A stretch of DNA of 64,000 nucleotides from Bacteroidota bacterium (GTDB lineage Bacteria > Bacteroidota > Ignavibacteria > Kapaibacteriales > HRBIN21), in NCBI GenBank assembly GCA_030550395.1, contig JAUQPL010000003.1, forward strand, positions 124,001 to 188,000, given 5' to 3'. The notes below the pieces were generated by a model. It ran no database searches. It had not been told where the DNA came from and saw only the letters and a program-made list of their open reading frames with translations. The number at the start of each line of letters is the position of its first letter. Position 1 is the stretch's first letter. Position numbers and translations under genes: made by a program. Below, piece after piece: positions 9,003-18,054 of this stretch.

Positions 9003-9689
9003 ATGGCACAGTTCTTCCAGCAAGACGACGCCTTGGGTCTTACCCCACGGCAGTTGCAGGTACTCCGCCTTATAGTGGAGAGTGTTGTCACGAAAGGATT
9101 CCCACCCACAATTCACGAGATATGCCAGCAGTTGGGATGTCGCTCTACGAATGCGGTATATGAATTCCTGAGAGCTTTAGAGCGGAAGGGCTATATCCGT
9201 CGCTTGGGAAGGGGGCGTGCTCGGAGCATTCAGTTGACGGAAAAGGTGTCAGGAGGCAGGATGATGCATCCTCTACCTCAAGGACGTTCAATACCCTTGC
9301 TTCCCTCGGGCGTTGTGTTAGAGCCTCTGCAGTTGTTCCGTATGCCCCAAGCGCATATCTTTATTGATCCCATGCTCTTTCCGGGGGAGGAGCTGTTCGC
9401 GGTGGTGGTTTCAGAGGGAGGGCTTCGGGAGGAGGGTATTTGGGCAGGGGATATCGTGATTGCGCGTCGTATTAGTGAACAGCTGACACCTGGTCAACTT
9501 GTTGTGGCGTGGGTTCATGGAACCCTGTTCGTGCGTTATTTGTACTCGCACGCTCATGGTTGGGAGTTAAGGGGGAGAGGGCGTCAGCCTCCCCCAATTC
9601 GTTTTGATAGTTCCTCCGATGTCGTTGTGCTTGGCTATGTCCTTGGGCTGCTTCGTCGCTTTGTTCATGAAACCTCCCTTGAGCGATAA
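9003..9689 (+). CDS. lexA: LexA-family repressor with apparently inactive S24 autoprotease domain
   Basis: LexA winged HTH (LTPRQLQVLRLIVESVVTKGFPPTIHEICQQLGCRSTNAVYEFLRALERKGYI) and S24-like fold (AGDIVIARRISEQLTPGQLVVAWVHGTLFVRYL); catalytic positions substituted. Confidence 0.85.
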   Translation: MAQFFQQDDALGLTPRQLQVLRLIVESVVTKGFPPTIHEICQQLGCRSTNAVYEFLRALERKGYIRRLGRGRARSIQLTEKVSGGRMMHPLPQGRSIPLLPSGVVLEPLQLFRMPQAHIFIDPMLFPGEELFAVVVSEGGLREEGIWAGDIVIARRISEQLTPGQLVVAWVHGTLFVRYLYSHAHGWELRGRGRQPPPIRFDSSSDVVVLGYVLGLLRRFVHETSLER

Positions 9690-9795
9690 GGTATGGGATG
9701 CTGATATAGCTCATGGTCCGTGTTGTACACAAGAGTGTAATATTGCAACGCTGCTTGCTGCCGAGTTAAGTAAGACAAGTTTCAAAGGAATCCAA

Positions 9796-10296
9796 ATGAA
9801 TCGTGGTGGCGTCATGTTCGGGATACTCGGGTTAAGCTTGCTCCTAGCATGTTCGGGGAATTCCAATGCGGAGAGGGTGAATACAGGGGTGGAACAGCCA
9901 AAGGAGAAAGGAGCGACGTCGGGATTACCGACCGTAGCAGAGGTTCCACCTGTAGCGGGTGTTCCGACGGCAACGCTACAGCGGGGTAAGCAGATCTATG
10001 ACTCCTACTGCAAGACATGTCACCAAAGTCAAGGACAGGGAATTCCTGGTGTTTATCCTCCTTTGGCAAAGTCAGATTATCTGCAGGATAAGCAAAAGGT
10101 TATTCGGGCGCTAGTTTTTGGACTTTCGGGTCCGATAACGGTTAATGGAAAAAAGTACAATGGCGTAATGCCGCCAGCGCCATACAATGATGAAGATATA
10201 GCAGCAGTACTAACGTATGTGTACAACAGCTTCGGCAATTCTGGAGGGGTCATCACTGCTGCGGAAGTAGCTGCAGTACGTAAGGCGGGCAAATAA
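9796..10296 (+). CDS. Lipoprotein c-type cytochrome
   Basis: Lipobox-like LLLACSG, CKTCH haem motif, downstream GVMPPAPYNDEDIAAV; start trimmed to ATG 9796. Confidence 0.85.
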   Translation: MNRGGVMFGILGLSLLLACSGNSNAERVNTGVEQPKEKGATSGLPTVAEVPPVAGVPTATLQRGKQIYDSYCKTCHQSQGQGIPGVYPPLAKSDYLQDKQKVIRALVFGLSGPITVNGKKYNGVMPPAPYNDEDIAAVLTYVYNSFGNSGGVITAAEVAAVRKAGK

Positions 10297-10431
10297 GACT
10301 GTGGGACGGCGTTCACCTAAGGGTAGCAGCTTACGGGGGATTGTAGGAGGCGAGAAGGGAAGCTATGATTTAGACAATCGGCTTCTGTAATGGACGTCTA
10401 TCCATAGGTCTCACAAAATAGTAGGAGTCCT

Positions 10432-10905
10432 ATGCATTGGCGAGCCATTTTCCCATTTCTTGTTTTCCCTGTGTTGCTCGGTTGTGGTGGGGAAAAACCG
10501 GAGCAGTCCCGTGGTGGCGAACAAGGAACCAATGTGGCTTCTCCGGTGGCTGCTGGGGTTCCTGCTACAATGTTGCAACGAGGCAAGCAGATCTACGAGT
10601 CTTACTGTCGGACCTGTCATCAGGCGAATGGACAGGGTATTCCGGGAATGTATCCGCCGCTTGCCAAATCAGACTTTCTGCAGGACAAGCGTCGGGTAAT
10701 CCACGCATTGGTCTTTGGGCTGTCGGGTTCGATAACGGTTAATGGGAAGCAGTTCAATGGTGTTATGCCCCCAGCACCGTACAATGATGAGGATTTGGCG
10801 GCAGTGTTGACCTATGTCTACAACAGCTTTGGCAATCCTGGCGGGAGCGTCACACCTGAGGAAGTTGCAGCTGTTCGTAAAGCGGGCAAGCAAGCTCTGC
10901 AGTGA
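10432..10905 (+). CDS. Lipoprotein c-type cytochrome (tandem paralog)
   Basis: Lipobox-like LLGCGG, CRTCH motif; very similar to the preceding gene after the signal region. Confidence 0.87.
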   Translation: MHWRAIFPFLVFPVLLGCGGEKPEQSRGGEQGTNVASPVAAGVPATMLQRGKQIYESYCRTCHQANGQGIPGMYPPLAKSDFLQDKRRVIHALVFGLSGSITVNGKQFNGVMPPAPYNDEDLAAVLTYVYNSFGNPGGSVTPEEVAAVRKAGKQALQ

Positions 10906-10911
10906 GAGCTT
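10892..10911. terminator. Hairpin AAGCTCT-GCAGTG-AGAGCTT spanning the cytochrome c stop at a convergent junction
   Basis: Perfect 7-bp stem, 6-nt loop; TGA at 10903-10905. Confidence 0.4.
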
Positions 10912-12151
10912 AGCGGAGCCATTCCAGAGGGTTCAGTGGGGAGCGCCCACGCCAGAGTTGAAGGTGAAAGCCTTCGCCATCGAGGGTTATACCACTGGAA
11001 CCAATCGTGGTGCCGGCTGCTATGGCTGTTCCTGGGCTGACAAGAACGCGTTCTAAGTTGGCGTAAACAGAGCGCAAGGCATCTGCGTGCTCAACCACGA
11101 CGACGTTTTGGTACGTTGGCAGCCATTGGACCAGTTTAACGATACCGGCAGCGACAGCGTGGACAGGGCTTCCCCGTGGAGCGGCGATGTCGATCCCGGG
11201 GTTTTGCCATACGATTCCAGTTTCAATGTTTCTCTGTAATCCATACCCGCGAAGGAGTCGGCGTGAGGAAGAGGGCCAGCGGAGTTCTCCCTTAGGGGGG
11301 AGTGTTGAAGCGGCAGGAGGAAGCTGTGCCTTGGGAGAGGAGAGCGGGGGAAGAACGCGCTTTGTGGAGGTAGGAGAGGTCTGATATTGGCGGGATTCGG
11401 TGATCAGGCGTTGGATCATGCTCTGGAGTTGCTGTGCACTGCGCTGGCGTTCCCGAAGGAGAGTGTGAAGCTCCTGGCGGCGAGAGCGGAGTTTTGCCAG
11501 TAGACGCTCCTGGTGGCGGAGGGTTTGGTAAAGCTCCTGTCGCTGTTTCTCCCGCTTGTGGAGCCATTGTAAGCGCTGATGTTGCAGGGATTGCAACCGT
11601 ATCCGCAATTGCGACACTGTATCGTGTCTGTGTTGGAGGTGTCGGTACTGGTGGAGGTAGTGGAAAAGTAGGCTGCGCACGTAGGGTTGGGAAGGAACAG
11701 GGAGATTATGCTCGGCGCCGGAGTGGTAGTGAAGGTAGAATTGGCGGAGCAGCAAGCGTTGGTGATGTCCAAGGCTGTCGCGCCGAGCGCTGAGTCGGTT
11801 GAGCTCATATTGGACGAGTCGGAGGGAATCTTCGAGCCGTCGCAGTTCCTGAGTCTGCAGTGCGATAGAGCGTTCCAGCAGTATTCGGTAGCGCTGGAGG
11901 CGTGCCAGCTGCTGATGGAGGGAGATCTCTTGTTGAGTGTGCTGCTGGAGCTGTTCCTTCAGCTCGTCAATGGAGCGTTGAAGTTGCTGGAGTTTCTGCT
12001 GATGTTGCTGAAGCTGGCGAGAAGCCGGAATCTGAGACCAGCTGAAGGTGCTGGTCAGTAATAGTCCAAGGCTAATCGTCCACCCGAACCCGCTGAACAT
12101 CAGCGCCCAACTGCTGTAGTTTCTGTTCGATGGCTTCATAGCCTCGGTCAA
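10910..12151 (-). CDS. Murein hydrolase activator EnvC-like protein (coiled coil + M23 peptidase domain)
   Basis: N-terminal TM, long Q/L/R-rich coiled coil, C-terminal GIDIAAPRGSPVHAVAAGIVKLVQWLPTYQNVVVVEHADALRSVYANL. Confidence 0.88.
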   Translation of the reverse strand: MTEAMKPSNRNYSSWALMFSGFGWTISLGLLLTSTFSWSQIPASRQLQQHQQKLQQLQRSIDELKEQLQQHTQQEISLHQQLARLQRYRILLERSIALQTQELRRLEDSLRLVQYELNRLSARRDSLGHHQRLLLRQFYLHYHSGAEHNLPVPSQPYVRSLLFHYLHQYRHLQHRHDTVSQLRIRLQSLQHQRLQWLHKREKQRQELYQTLRHQERLLAKLRSRRQELHTLLRERQRSAQQLQSMIQRLITESRQYQTSPTSTKRVLPPLSSPKAQLPPAASTLPPKGELRWPSSSRRLLRGYGLQRNIETGIVWQNPGIDIAAPRGSPVHAVAAGIVKLVQWLPTYQNVVVVEHADALRSVYANLERVLVSPGTAIAAGTTIGSSGITLDGEGFHLQLWRGRSPLNPLEWLR

Positions 12152-13331
12152 TGTGATGGAGTCCTAAGACTTCCGTTTCTCCTTCGGCAATAAGCCCGGC
12201 GATGAGAAGAGCGGCGCTGGCGCGGAGGTCGCTAGAGACAACTGTTGTGCCAGTGAGCGGATGACCTCCGAAGACGATAGCGGTATTGCCGTGTAACTCA
12301 ATGCGGGCTCCTAATCGTTGAAGTTCAGGGATATGTTTGAAGCGGTCAAGGTAGATGGTGTCAGTAATGCGGGAGACCCCTGGCGCTCGGAGCATGAGGG
12401 CTGTCCATTGGGCTTGGACATCTGTCGGAAAACCAGGGTAAGGGGCAGTTGTAACCGTGCTGGGGGCAGGGAGAGTCTCCATGCGGAGAGTCAGGGTATC
12501 GTGGGTTGTGACAATTGAGCAACCAACTTCCTGGAGCTTTGTGAGAATGGCATGGAGATGATCACTACGAGCCTGCGTTAGAGTAACTTCTCCCTGAGTG
12601 GCGGCAGCTGCTATGAGGAAAGTTGCTGCTTCAATGCGGTCAGGGATGACCTCCACGGTGGCAGGGTGCAAGTGCGAAACCCCCCGGATGCGGAGAACGG
12701 GGCTACCCAGTCCCTCAATGGAAGCTCCCATGGCGCAGAGGTACTCGCCCAGCTGGACAATTTCGGGTTCTCTGGCGGCGTTGCGGATGAGAGTTTCTCC
12801 TTCGGCTAAGACGGCAGCCATAAGAAGGTTTCCTGTTGCGCCAACGCTAGGAAAGCGCAGGTCAATGGTGGTACCGCGTAGGCGCTCAGCTCGGGCATAG
12901 ACGCGTCTATTTCGGACGGTCAGTTGAGCGCCCAGTTGCTGGAGCCCTTCCAGATGGAGATCAACCGGGCGTGGTCCGAAAGCACAACCCCCTGGGAGGG
13001 AGACTTCTGCATGGCCGTAGCGAGCCAATAGAGGGCCGAGGACATAGAAAGAGGCGCGCATGCGCCCGACCAATTCGTCGGGCGCATGGAAGGAGTGTAT
13101 CGTACTTGTGTCAATCAGCAGTTCTTTCCCCGTAAGGCGGCAAGAGCATCCGAGCGACTCTAGCAATTCCATCATAGTGAGGACATCGGTCAGGTGCGGT
13201 ACATTCAGCAGGCGGTGGGAACCCGGTGCCAATAGGGTTGCCGGTGCCAGCGCTAAGACAGCGTTTTTGGCACCGGAAATAGCAATGCGTCCTCGTAGGG
13301 AGCGTCCGCCACGGATGAGGAGTTTTTCCAT
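12072..13331 (-). CDS. murA: UDP-N-acetylglucosamine 1-carboxyvinyltransferase
   Basis: MEKLLIRGGRSLRGRIAISGAKNAVLAL; PGGCAFGPRPVDLHLEGL; start trimmed to ATG at 13331. Confidence 0.95.
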   Translation of the reverse strand: MEKLLIRGGRSLRGRIAISGAKNAVLALAPATLLAPGSHRLLNVPHLTDVLTMMELLESLGCSCRLTGKELLIDTSTIHSFHAPDELVGRMRASFYVLGPLLARYGHAEVSLPGGCAFGPRPVDLHLEGLQQLGAQLTVRNRRVYARAERLRGTTIDLRFPSVGATGNLLMAAVLAEGETLIRNAAREPEIVQLGEYLCAMGASIEGLGSPVLRIRGVSHLHPATVEVIPDRIEAATFLIAAAATQGEVTLTQARSDHLHAILTKLQEVGCSIVTTHDTLTLRMETLPAPSTVTTAPYPGFPTDVQAQWTALMLRAPGVSRITDTIYLDRFKHIPELQRLGARIELHGNTAIVFGGHPLTGTTVVSSDLRASAALLIAGLIAEGETEVLGLHHIDRGYEAIEQKLQQLGADVQRVRVDD

Positions 13332-13454
13332 GCTCTGCCTTCTTCCCTGAGGCATCTCGGCTGTATAGGCAAAAGTAGGGGCTTCTGGACAAACAGTGGG
13401 AGGGTTTTGTAATTTCGTACCATGCTGAAAGGTCCCACGAGGGGATAGGGTAGT

Positions 13455-14819
13455 GTGTTCCGGAAAATTCTGATTGCAAATCGGGGCGAGATTGCGCTGC
13501 GGATTATCCGTACCTGCCGGGAAATGGGTATTCGGACGGTAGCGGTCTATTCGGAGGCGGATCAATACTCGCTCCATGTCCGATTTGCTGATGAGGCAGT
13601 CTGCATTGGACCCCCACCGAGTAAGCAGAGTTATCTGAATATTCCCGCCATCATTGCTGCAGCGGAAGTGACGAATGCAGATGCTATCCACCCAGGCTAT
13701 GGATTCCTGGCGGAGAACGAGACCTTTGCGGAAATTTGCCGTGACTGTGGCTTTGTCTTCATCGGCCCCAGCCCGGAAGCAATTGCGAAGATGGGCAATA
13801 AATCCGTCGCTAAGGAAACAGTGCGGGCAGCGGGAGTACCAGTTGTGCCAGGGAGTGAAGGGGTGGTCAACTCACTAGGGGAGGCACGAGAGATTGCCCG
13901 TGCCATTGGATATCCTATTATGCTCAAAGCTGCTGCAGGTGGCGGGGGTAAGGGGATGCGCTTAGTGCGAAGTGAAGAAGAGCTGGAGCGGGCGTTTGTC
14001 TTGGCGCGCAATGAGGCGGAGGCTGCTTTCGGCAGTCCGGATGTGTACATAGAGAAGTTCATTGAACAACCGCGGCATGTGGAGATCCAGGTCTTTGGCG
14101 ATCATCACGGTGCGATTATCCACCTGAATGAGCGCGAATGCTCCATCCAGCGGCGCCATCAGAAGCTCATTGAGGAATGCCCCTCTCCCGTTATGACTCC
14201 GGAGTTACGGCAGGCAATGGGGGAAGCAGCAGTTCGGGCAGCTCGTGCTGTGGGCTATGTTAATGCGGGAACGGTAGAATTCCTGGTCGACCGGGAGCTC
14301 AACTTCTACTTCATGGAGATGAACACCCGCATTCAGGTGGAGCATCCTGTCACGGAGGAGGCCATCGGTGGAATTGACCTCATTAGGGAGCAGATTCGGG
14401 TAGCGGCGGGAGAACCGCTCACGCTACAGCCACAACCACCCCGATTCCATGCGATTGAGTGCCGGATTAACGCTGAAGATCCTTTTGCCGATTACCGTCC
14501 TTCCCCGGGCACCATTACAAGCCTGCACTTTCCGGGAGGTCCCGGTATTCGGGTAGATTCTCACGTCTATCAGGGCTATACCATTCCGCCGCACTATGAT
14601 TCCCTGATTGCTAAGCTCATCGCGGTTGCTCCAACGCGAGAGGAGGCCATAGCCCGTATGCGGCGAGCCTTGGAAGAATTTGTCGTTGAGGGGATTGCGA
14701 CAACTATCCCCTTCCATCGGGCTATGATGAACAACCCGGATTTCCTTGCCGGGTGCTTTGATACGCGGTATCTGGAAGAGCATGACTGGCGTCAGTATGC
14801 ACCGGCTCTTGAAGTGTAA
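13455..14819 (+). CDS. accC: Biotin carboxylase (acetyl-CoA carboxylase subunit)
   Basis: [68 protein letters not shown] start. Confidence 0.95.
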   Translation: MFRKILIANRGEIALRIIRTCREMGIRTVAVYSEADQYSLHVRFADEAVCIGPPPSKQSYLNIPAIIAAAEVTNADAIHPGYGFLAENETFAEICRDCGFVFIGPSPEAIAKMGNKSVAKETVRAAGVPVVPGSEGVVNSLGEAREIARAIGYPIMLKAAAGGGGKGMRLVRSEEELERAFVLARNEAEAAFGSPDVYIEKFIEQPRHVEIQVFGDHHGAIIHLNERECSIQRRHQKLIEECPSPVMTPELRQAMGEAAVRAARAVGYVNAGTVEFLVDRELNFYFMEMNTRIQVEHPVTEEAIGGIDLIREQIRVAAGEPLTLQPQPPRFHAIECRINAEDPFADYRPSPGTITSLHFPGGPGIRVDSHVYQGYTIPPHYDSLIAKLIAVAPTREEAIARMRRALEEFVVEGIATTIPFHRAMMNNPDFLAGCFDTRYLEEHDWRQYAPALEV

Positions 14820-14839
14820 CGAAGTCAAGGAGACACAAG

Positions 14840-15226
14840 ATGCGCTTCCCGGAGGAACTCCGCTATACGAAGGACCATGAGTGGGTGCGCGTTGAGGACG
14901 GTATGGCTGTTGTGGGTATCACAGACCATGCACAGCACGAATTGGGGGACATTGTGTACGTGGATGTATCCGTAGGCGTTGACCAGGAAGTCCGTGCAGG
15001 AGAGGTTATTGCTACGTTGGAGGCGGTCAAAACAGTTGCTGACGTCTATGCACCAGTCAGTGGGCGGGTTGTAGAGATTAACCCCATCCTTGCTGAGCGG
15101 CCGGAAGCGATTAACCAAGATCCCTATGGTGAAGGATGGATTCTCCGGCTGCAGGTGACGCAGCCTGCGGAGTTGGAGCAGCTGTTGGATGCTTCAGCTT
15201 ATAAGGAGCTCATTGGACAGGCATGA
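14840..15226 (+). CDS. gcvH: Glycine cleavage system H protein
   Basis: RYTKDHEWVRVEDG, ITDHAQHELGDIVYVDV, LEAVKTVADVYAPVSG lipoyl-Lys site. Confidence 0.96.
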   Translation: MRFPEELRYTKDHEWVRVEDGMAVVGITDHAQHELGDIVYVDVSVGVDQEVRAGEVIATLEAVKTVADVYAPVSGRVVEINPILAERPEAINQDPYGEGWILRLQVTQPAELEQLLDASAYKELIGQA

Positions 15227-16323
15227 CCGTGCGGGGGTGGAGGAAGCCTCTGGTGGGCATTTTCGTTTTCAGTGTGGGGGGCATAGGGGCACAGGAACTT
15301 CAGACGGCGTTTGAGCGTGGATACGCCCTGTGGCAACAGGGGCGCTATACGGAGGCTGCTGAGGCGTTCCGGCTGTGGACCGCAGCGAACCCGCGCGATT
15401 GGGAAGCCTTCATCCTTTTGGCGCGGTGTCTCCTCCGGCAGGCGGACACTCCGGCAGCTCTTCAGGCGCTGCAGGGGGCTGTCCGTGCCGGATGGGTAGA
15501 TACGACGCTTATCATATCAGAGCCTGAGTGGCGCTTTTTGGAGCGCCATCGGCAGGGACGTCCCATTGTGCAGGGATTGCGCCATCGGGCGGCCGTTTAT
15601 GCGGGAGTGGATACCGTCCTTATTCGTCAGGAGCGCTTAGGGCGGTACTTTGTGCTCTATCCTGAGCGGTTTGATACGGTACGGCGCTATCACCTTGTGC
15701 TTCTACTCCATGGTAATTCCCAGGCGCCATCGCAGTTATACAGCTGGGTTCGGGAATGGCAGCATGAGGACATGCTCGTGGTAATACCAGAGGCGCCTTA
15801 TGTCCGACTTCGTCCTACGCTGAATGCCGCTGCTCTCCGTTTTTCGGCTTTGGGAGAAGAGCTCGGGGTGCTGCCGGTGGAGCTCAGGGAAGATATTATC
15901 GCTGTGACGGCGGAGTGGTATCATGCCGTTGTTCAGGATGCTCGTCAGCGCTTGCCGGTTCGGCGAGCGCTTCCCCTTGTAGTGGGCTTTTCGCAGGGCG
16001 GATTTATGGCTGCTGTCCTCGTTTCGCGCCATCCCGAAGCGTATGCCGGAGCAGCTTTGGTGGCTGCAAGCTATTATCCCGAGGGTCGGGTGCTGGAACG
16101 ACTGCCGGAGATACGGCGGTATGGAGTCTCCTTCCTGCTGATGCATGGTTCTCAAGACCCAATTGTTCCCTTTCAAACCACTCAGCTGTTTGCCAATTCT
16201 TTGGCGCAAGCAGGGATTGAGCATGAATTTTTCGCCTTCACTGGGGGACATTGGGCCTCACCGGAGGCAACCCAACGGTTACGGGAGTGGATTCTCCAGC
16301 TCCAGCGGCGTTATGGGAAGTGA
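15223..16323 (+). CDS. TPR-containing alpha/beta hydrolase (putative esterase)
   Basis: N-terminal TPR-like segment (GYALWQQGRYTEAAEAFRLW), LVLLLHGNSQ, GFSQGGFMA nucleophile elbow, late GGHW His. Confidence 0.75.
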   Translation: MTVRGWRKPLVGIFVFSVGGIGAQELQTAFERGYALWQQGRYTEAAEAFRLWTAANPRDWEAFILLARCLLRQADTPAALQALQGAVRAGWVDTTLIISEPEWRFLERHRQGRPIVQGLRHRAAVYAGVDTVLIRQERLGRYFVLYPERFDTVRRYHLVLLLHGNSQAPSQLYSWVREWQHEDMLVVIPEAPYVRLRPTLNAAALRFSALGEELGVLPVELREDIIAVTAEWYHAVVQDARQRLPVRRALPLVVGFSQGGFMAAVLVSRHPEAYAGAALVAASYYPEGRVLERLPEIRRYGVSFLLMHGSQDPIVPFQTTQLFANSLAQAGIEHEFFAFTGGHWASPEATQRLREWILQLQRRYGK

Positions 16324-16386
16324 GGGCTCCCGGGACTAAGCTATCCCCTCCTTCGTCTTGCGCTTGAGAGACAGTGTGAGGGGGAT

Positions 16387-17064
16387 ATGAGACAGATTGC
16401 TGTTCTGTGCAGTGTTGTTGCGGTTTCGCTTTGGGCTCAGATTGCTGGAGAGACGACTTCGGAATTACCCGATAGTCTCTTTGTCTTTGACTCTCCCCGA
16501 CCGTTGGTGAGCTCTTCCCGGGAACTTCCGGCTTCATGGGGAATCCTGCTGACGTTTTCAGAAAGTGGCTTTGGAGGTGGTCTCTCCTACCAGAGGGGAA
16601 TACGCAATGATTTGGCGTGGTCTGCGGAGGTGACTGTCTCGGGAGCGCGAAACACGAATGAGTTTGAGGTTTACGATCCCTACAGTGGAACAGTGTACGT
16701 TCCGGGGAAGGTGAACCGCCTCTTCATGGTTCCGCTTTCTCTCAGTGTGCTCTACTTTCTCTTTACGGAGTCGCTGGAGGAGACCTTTGCTCCGTTGATT
16801 TCTGCTGGGATTGTCCCAACGCTGATTGTTGCGACGCCGTACGCAGAGGAGTTTTTCCGTGCCTTCCAGCAGGCGCGATTATTTGGGCGGATGGGGGCGC
16901 ATCTGGGCATCGGCGTGCGGATTCGCTATGCGGGGCAAAGCTTTCTGGGCGTCGGGCTGCGTTACTACACAATTCCCTTTGGGGGGTCAGGGTTGGAGAG
17001 TGTTCGGGGAAGCCCCATTCGGGATTTTGGTGGGATTGTCTTGAGTTTGCGCTTGCCTTTGTAA
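16387..17064 (+). CDS. Hypothetical outer-membrane beta-barrel-like protein
   Basis: 225 aa with signal peptide and alternating amphipathic strands; no specific family recognised. Confidence 0.5.
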   Translation: MRQIAVLCSVVAVSLWAQIAGETTSELPDSLFVFDSPRPLVSSSRELPASWGILLTFSESGFGGGLSYQRGIRNDLAWSAEVTVSGARNTNEFEVYDPYSGTVYVPGKVNRLFMVPLSLSVLYFLFTESLEETFAPLISAGIVPTLIVATPYAEEFFRAFQQARLFGRMGAHLGIGVRIRYAGQSFLGVGLRYYTIPFGGSGLESVRGSPIRDFGGIVLSLRLPL

Positions 17065-17226
17065 AGGGCTCGGTACCAAGTACCTGTGCTGGGAGCAATT
17101 CATGAGTTAGCTCTCAGCAATCGTTCACTCGTCTTTCAGGAAAATGGGCGTTTTTCGCATTGCTCACCGGAGGCTTCACTGTACCCTGAGGGGGCGAGTG
17201 TAGGGGGAGGTAGCGTATGTAGGACA

Positions 17227-17991
17227 ATGGCGGATGGGAGGAGCATGAGAGCCCGAGGAATCTGGCGCTGGACCTTAGGGAAGTGGCTGGTATTCTGGTC
17301 GGTGTTAGTTGTGGTATTGTTGATCTCCTTCCTGGTTCAGGCGCAAGAGCCCCTTGGGGAAGAGGGAGACGGAAGGGGGTGGGAAGATTCAGTCAAGGTA
17401 GAGGTGGCTTCCTGGCGGCAATGGTTGCCTTTCTTTGAGCAAGAGGGGATAGCAACGTGGTATGGCCCGGGATTCCATGGAAGGCGCTCGGCATCGGGCA
17501 AGCGCTTTAACATGTACGAACTCACGGCCGCCCATCGCTGGTTGCCTTTCGGTACGTTGGTGCGGGTTTATGTGCCAGGGCGGGATACGGCGATGGTGGT
17601 GCAGATAATGGACCGAGGTCCGTTTGTGCGGCGGCGTGTGATTGATCTCTCTTGGGCGGCGGCGCGAATGCTGGGGATACGGTTACATCCGGTGCGGTTA
17701 GAGGCGTATTTGCCACCCCGTGACCAGCGCTATCTTTTAGGGTTCGGGGATGGATGGAAACCATACATTGTAGAGCGGGAGGCGGTGCTATCGATGGATA
17801 CTGTCTACACATGGACGGAGGCGGTGCGGCAGTGGGAGAGGCGCCGAAAGGAATTGCCGGGGGTGTGGATTTTCGCAAGCTGGTCATCCGGGCAGGACAG
17901 TGCAGAAAGTCGGCAGCCGTATGCACTCTATTTTTGCATTGGGATTCCTCGGAGGCTTGGGACGGATTCCCTCTTGAGTCATCGCAGCTGA
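17227..17991 (+). CDS. RlpA-like (double-psi beta-barrel) septal ring lytic transglycosylase family protein
   Basis: GIATWYGPGFHGRRSASGKRFNMYELTAAHRWLPFGTLVRV...VQIMDRGPFVRRRVIDLSWAAARMLG; N-terminal TM. Confidence 0.85.
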   Translation: MADGRSMRARGIWRWTLGKWLVFWSVLVVVLLISFLVQAQEPLGEEGDGRGWEDSVKVEVASWRQWLPFFEQEGIATWYGPGFHGRRSASGKRFNMYELTAAHRWLPFGTLVRVYVPGRDTAMVVQIMDRGPFVRRRVIDLSWAAARMLGIRLHPVRLEAYLPPRDQRYLLGFGDGWKPYIVEREAVLSMDTVYTWTEAVRQWERRRKELPGVWIFASWSSGQDSAESRQPYALYFCIGIPRRLGTDSLLSHRS

Positions 17992-18014
17992 GCCGAGAGA
18001 GGGCAGGGCTCTCC

Positions 18015-18022
18015 TATTTTTG
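18015..18022 (+). promoter_or_regulatory. Candidate -7 element TATTTTTG upstream of dapA
   Basis: Perfect TAnnTTTG, 32 nt before the dapA start. Confidence 0.45.
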
Positions 18023-18054
18023 CGCAGTGATAGTGTAACGGGGAGGGAGAGCCT

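Noticed and set aside
9690-9795. Upstream extension of the cytochrome c ORF (ORF-track start 9604)
   Set aside because: The extension overlaps the lexA 3' end and lacks signal character; ATG 9796 gives a proper lipoprotein signal.
17065-17226. Intergenic stretch with internal complementarity checked for tRNA or riboswitch
   Set aside because: No cloverleaf, T-loop (GTTCGAAT) or known riboswitch core could be assembled.
17929-17936. TATTTTTG, a perfect TAnnTTTG match
   Set aside because: Lies inside the RlpA-like coding sequence about 120 bp before dapA; the 18015 match is better placed.
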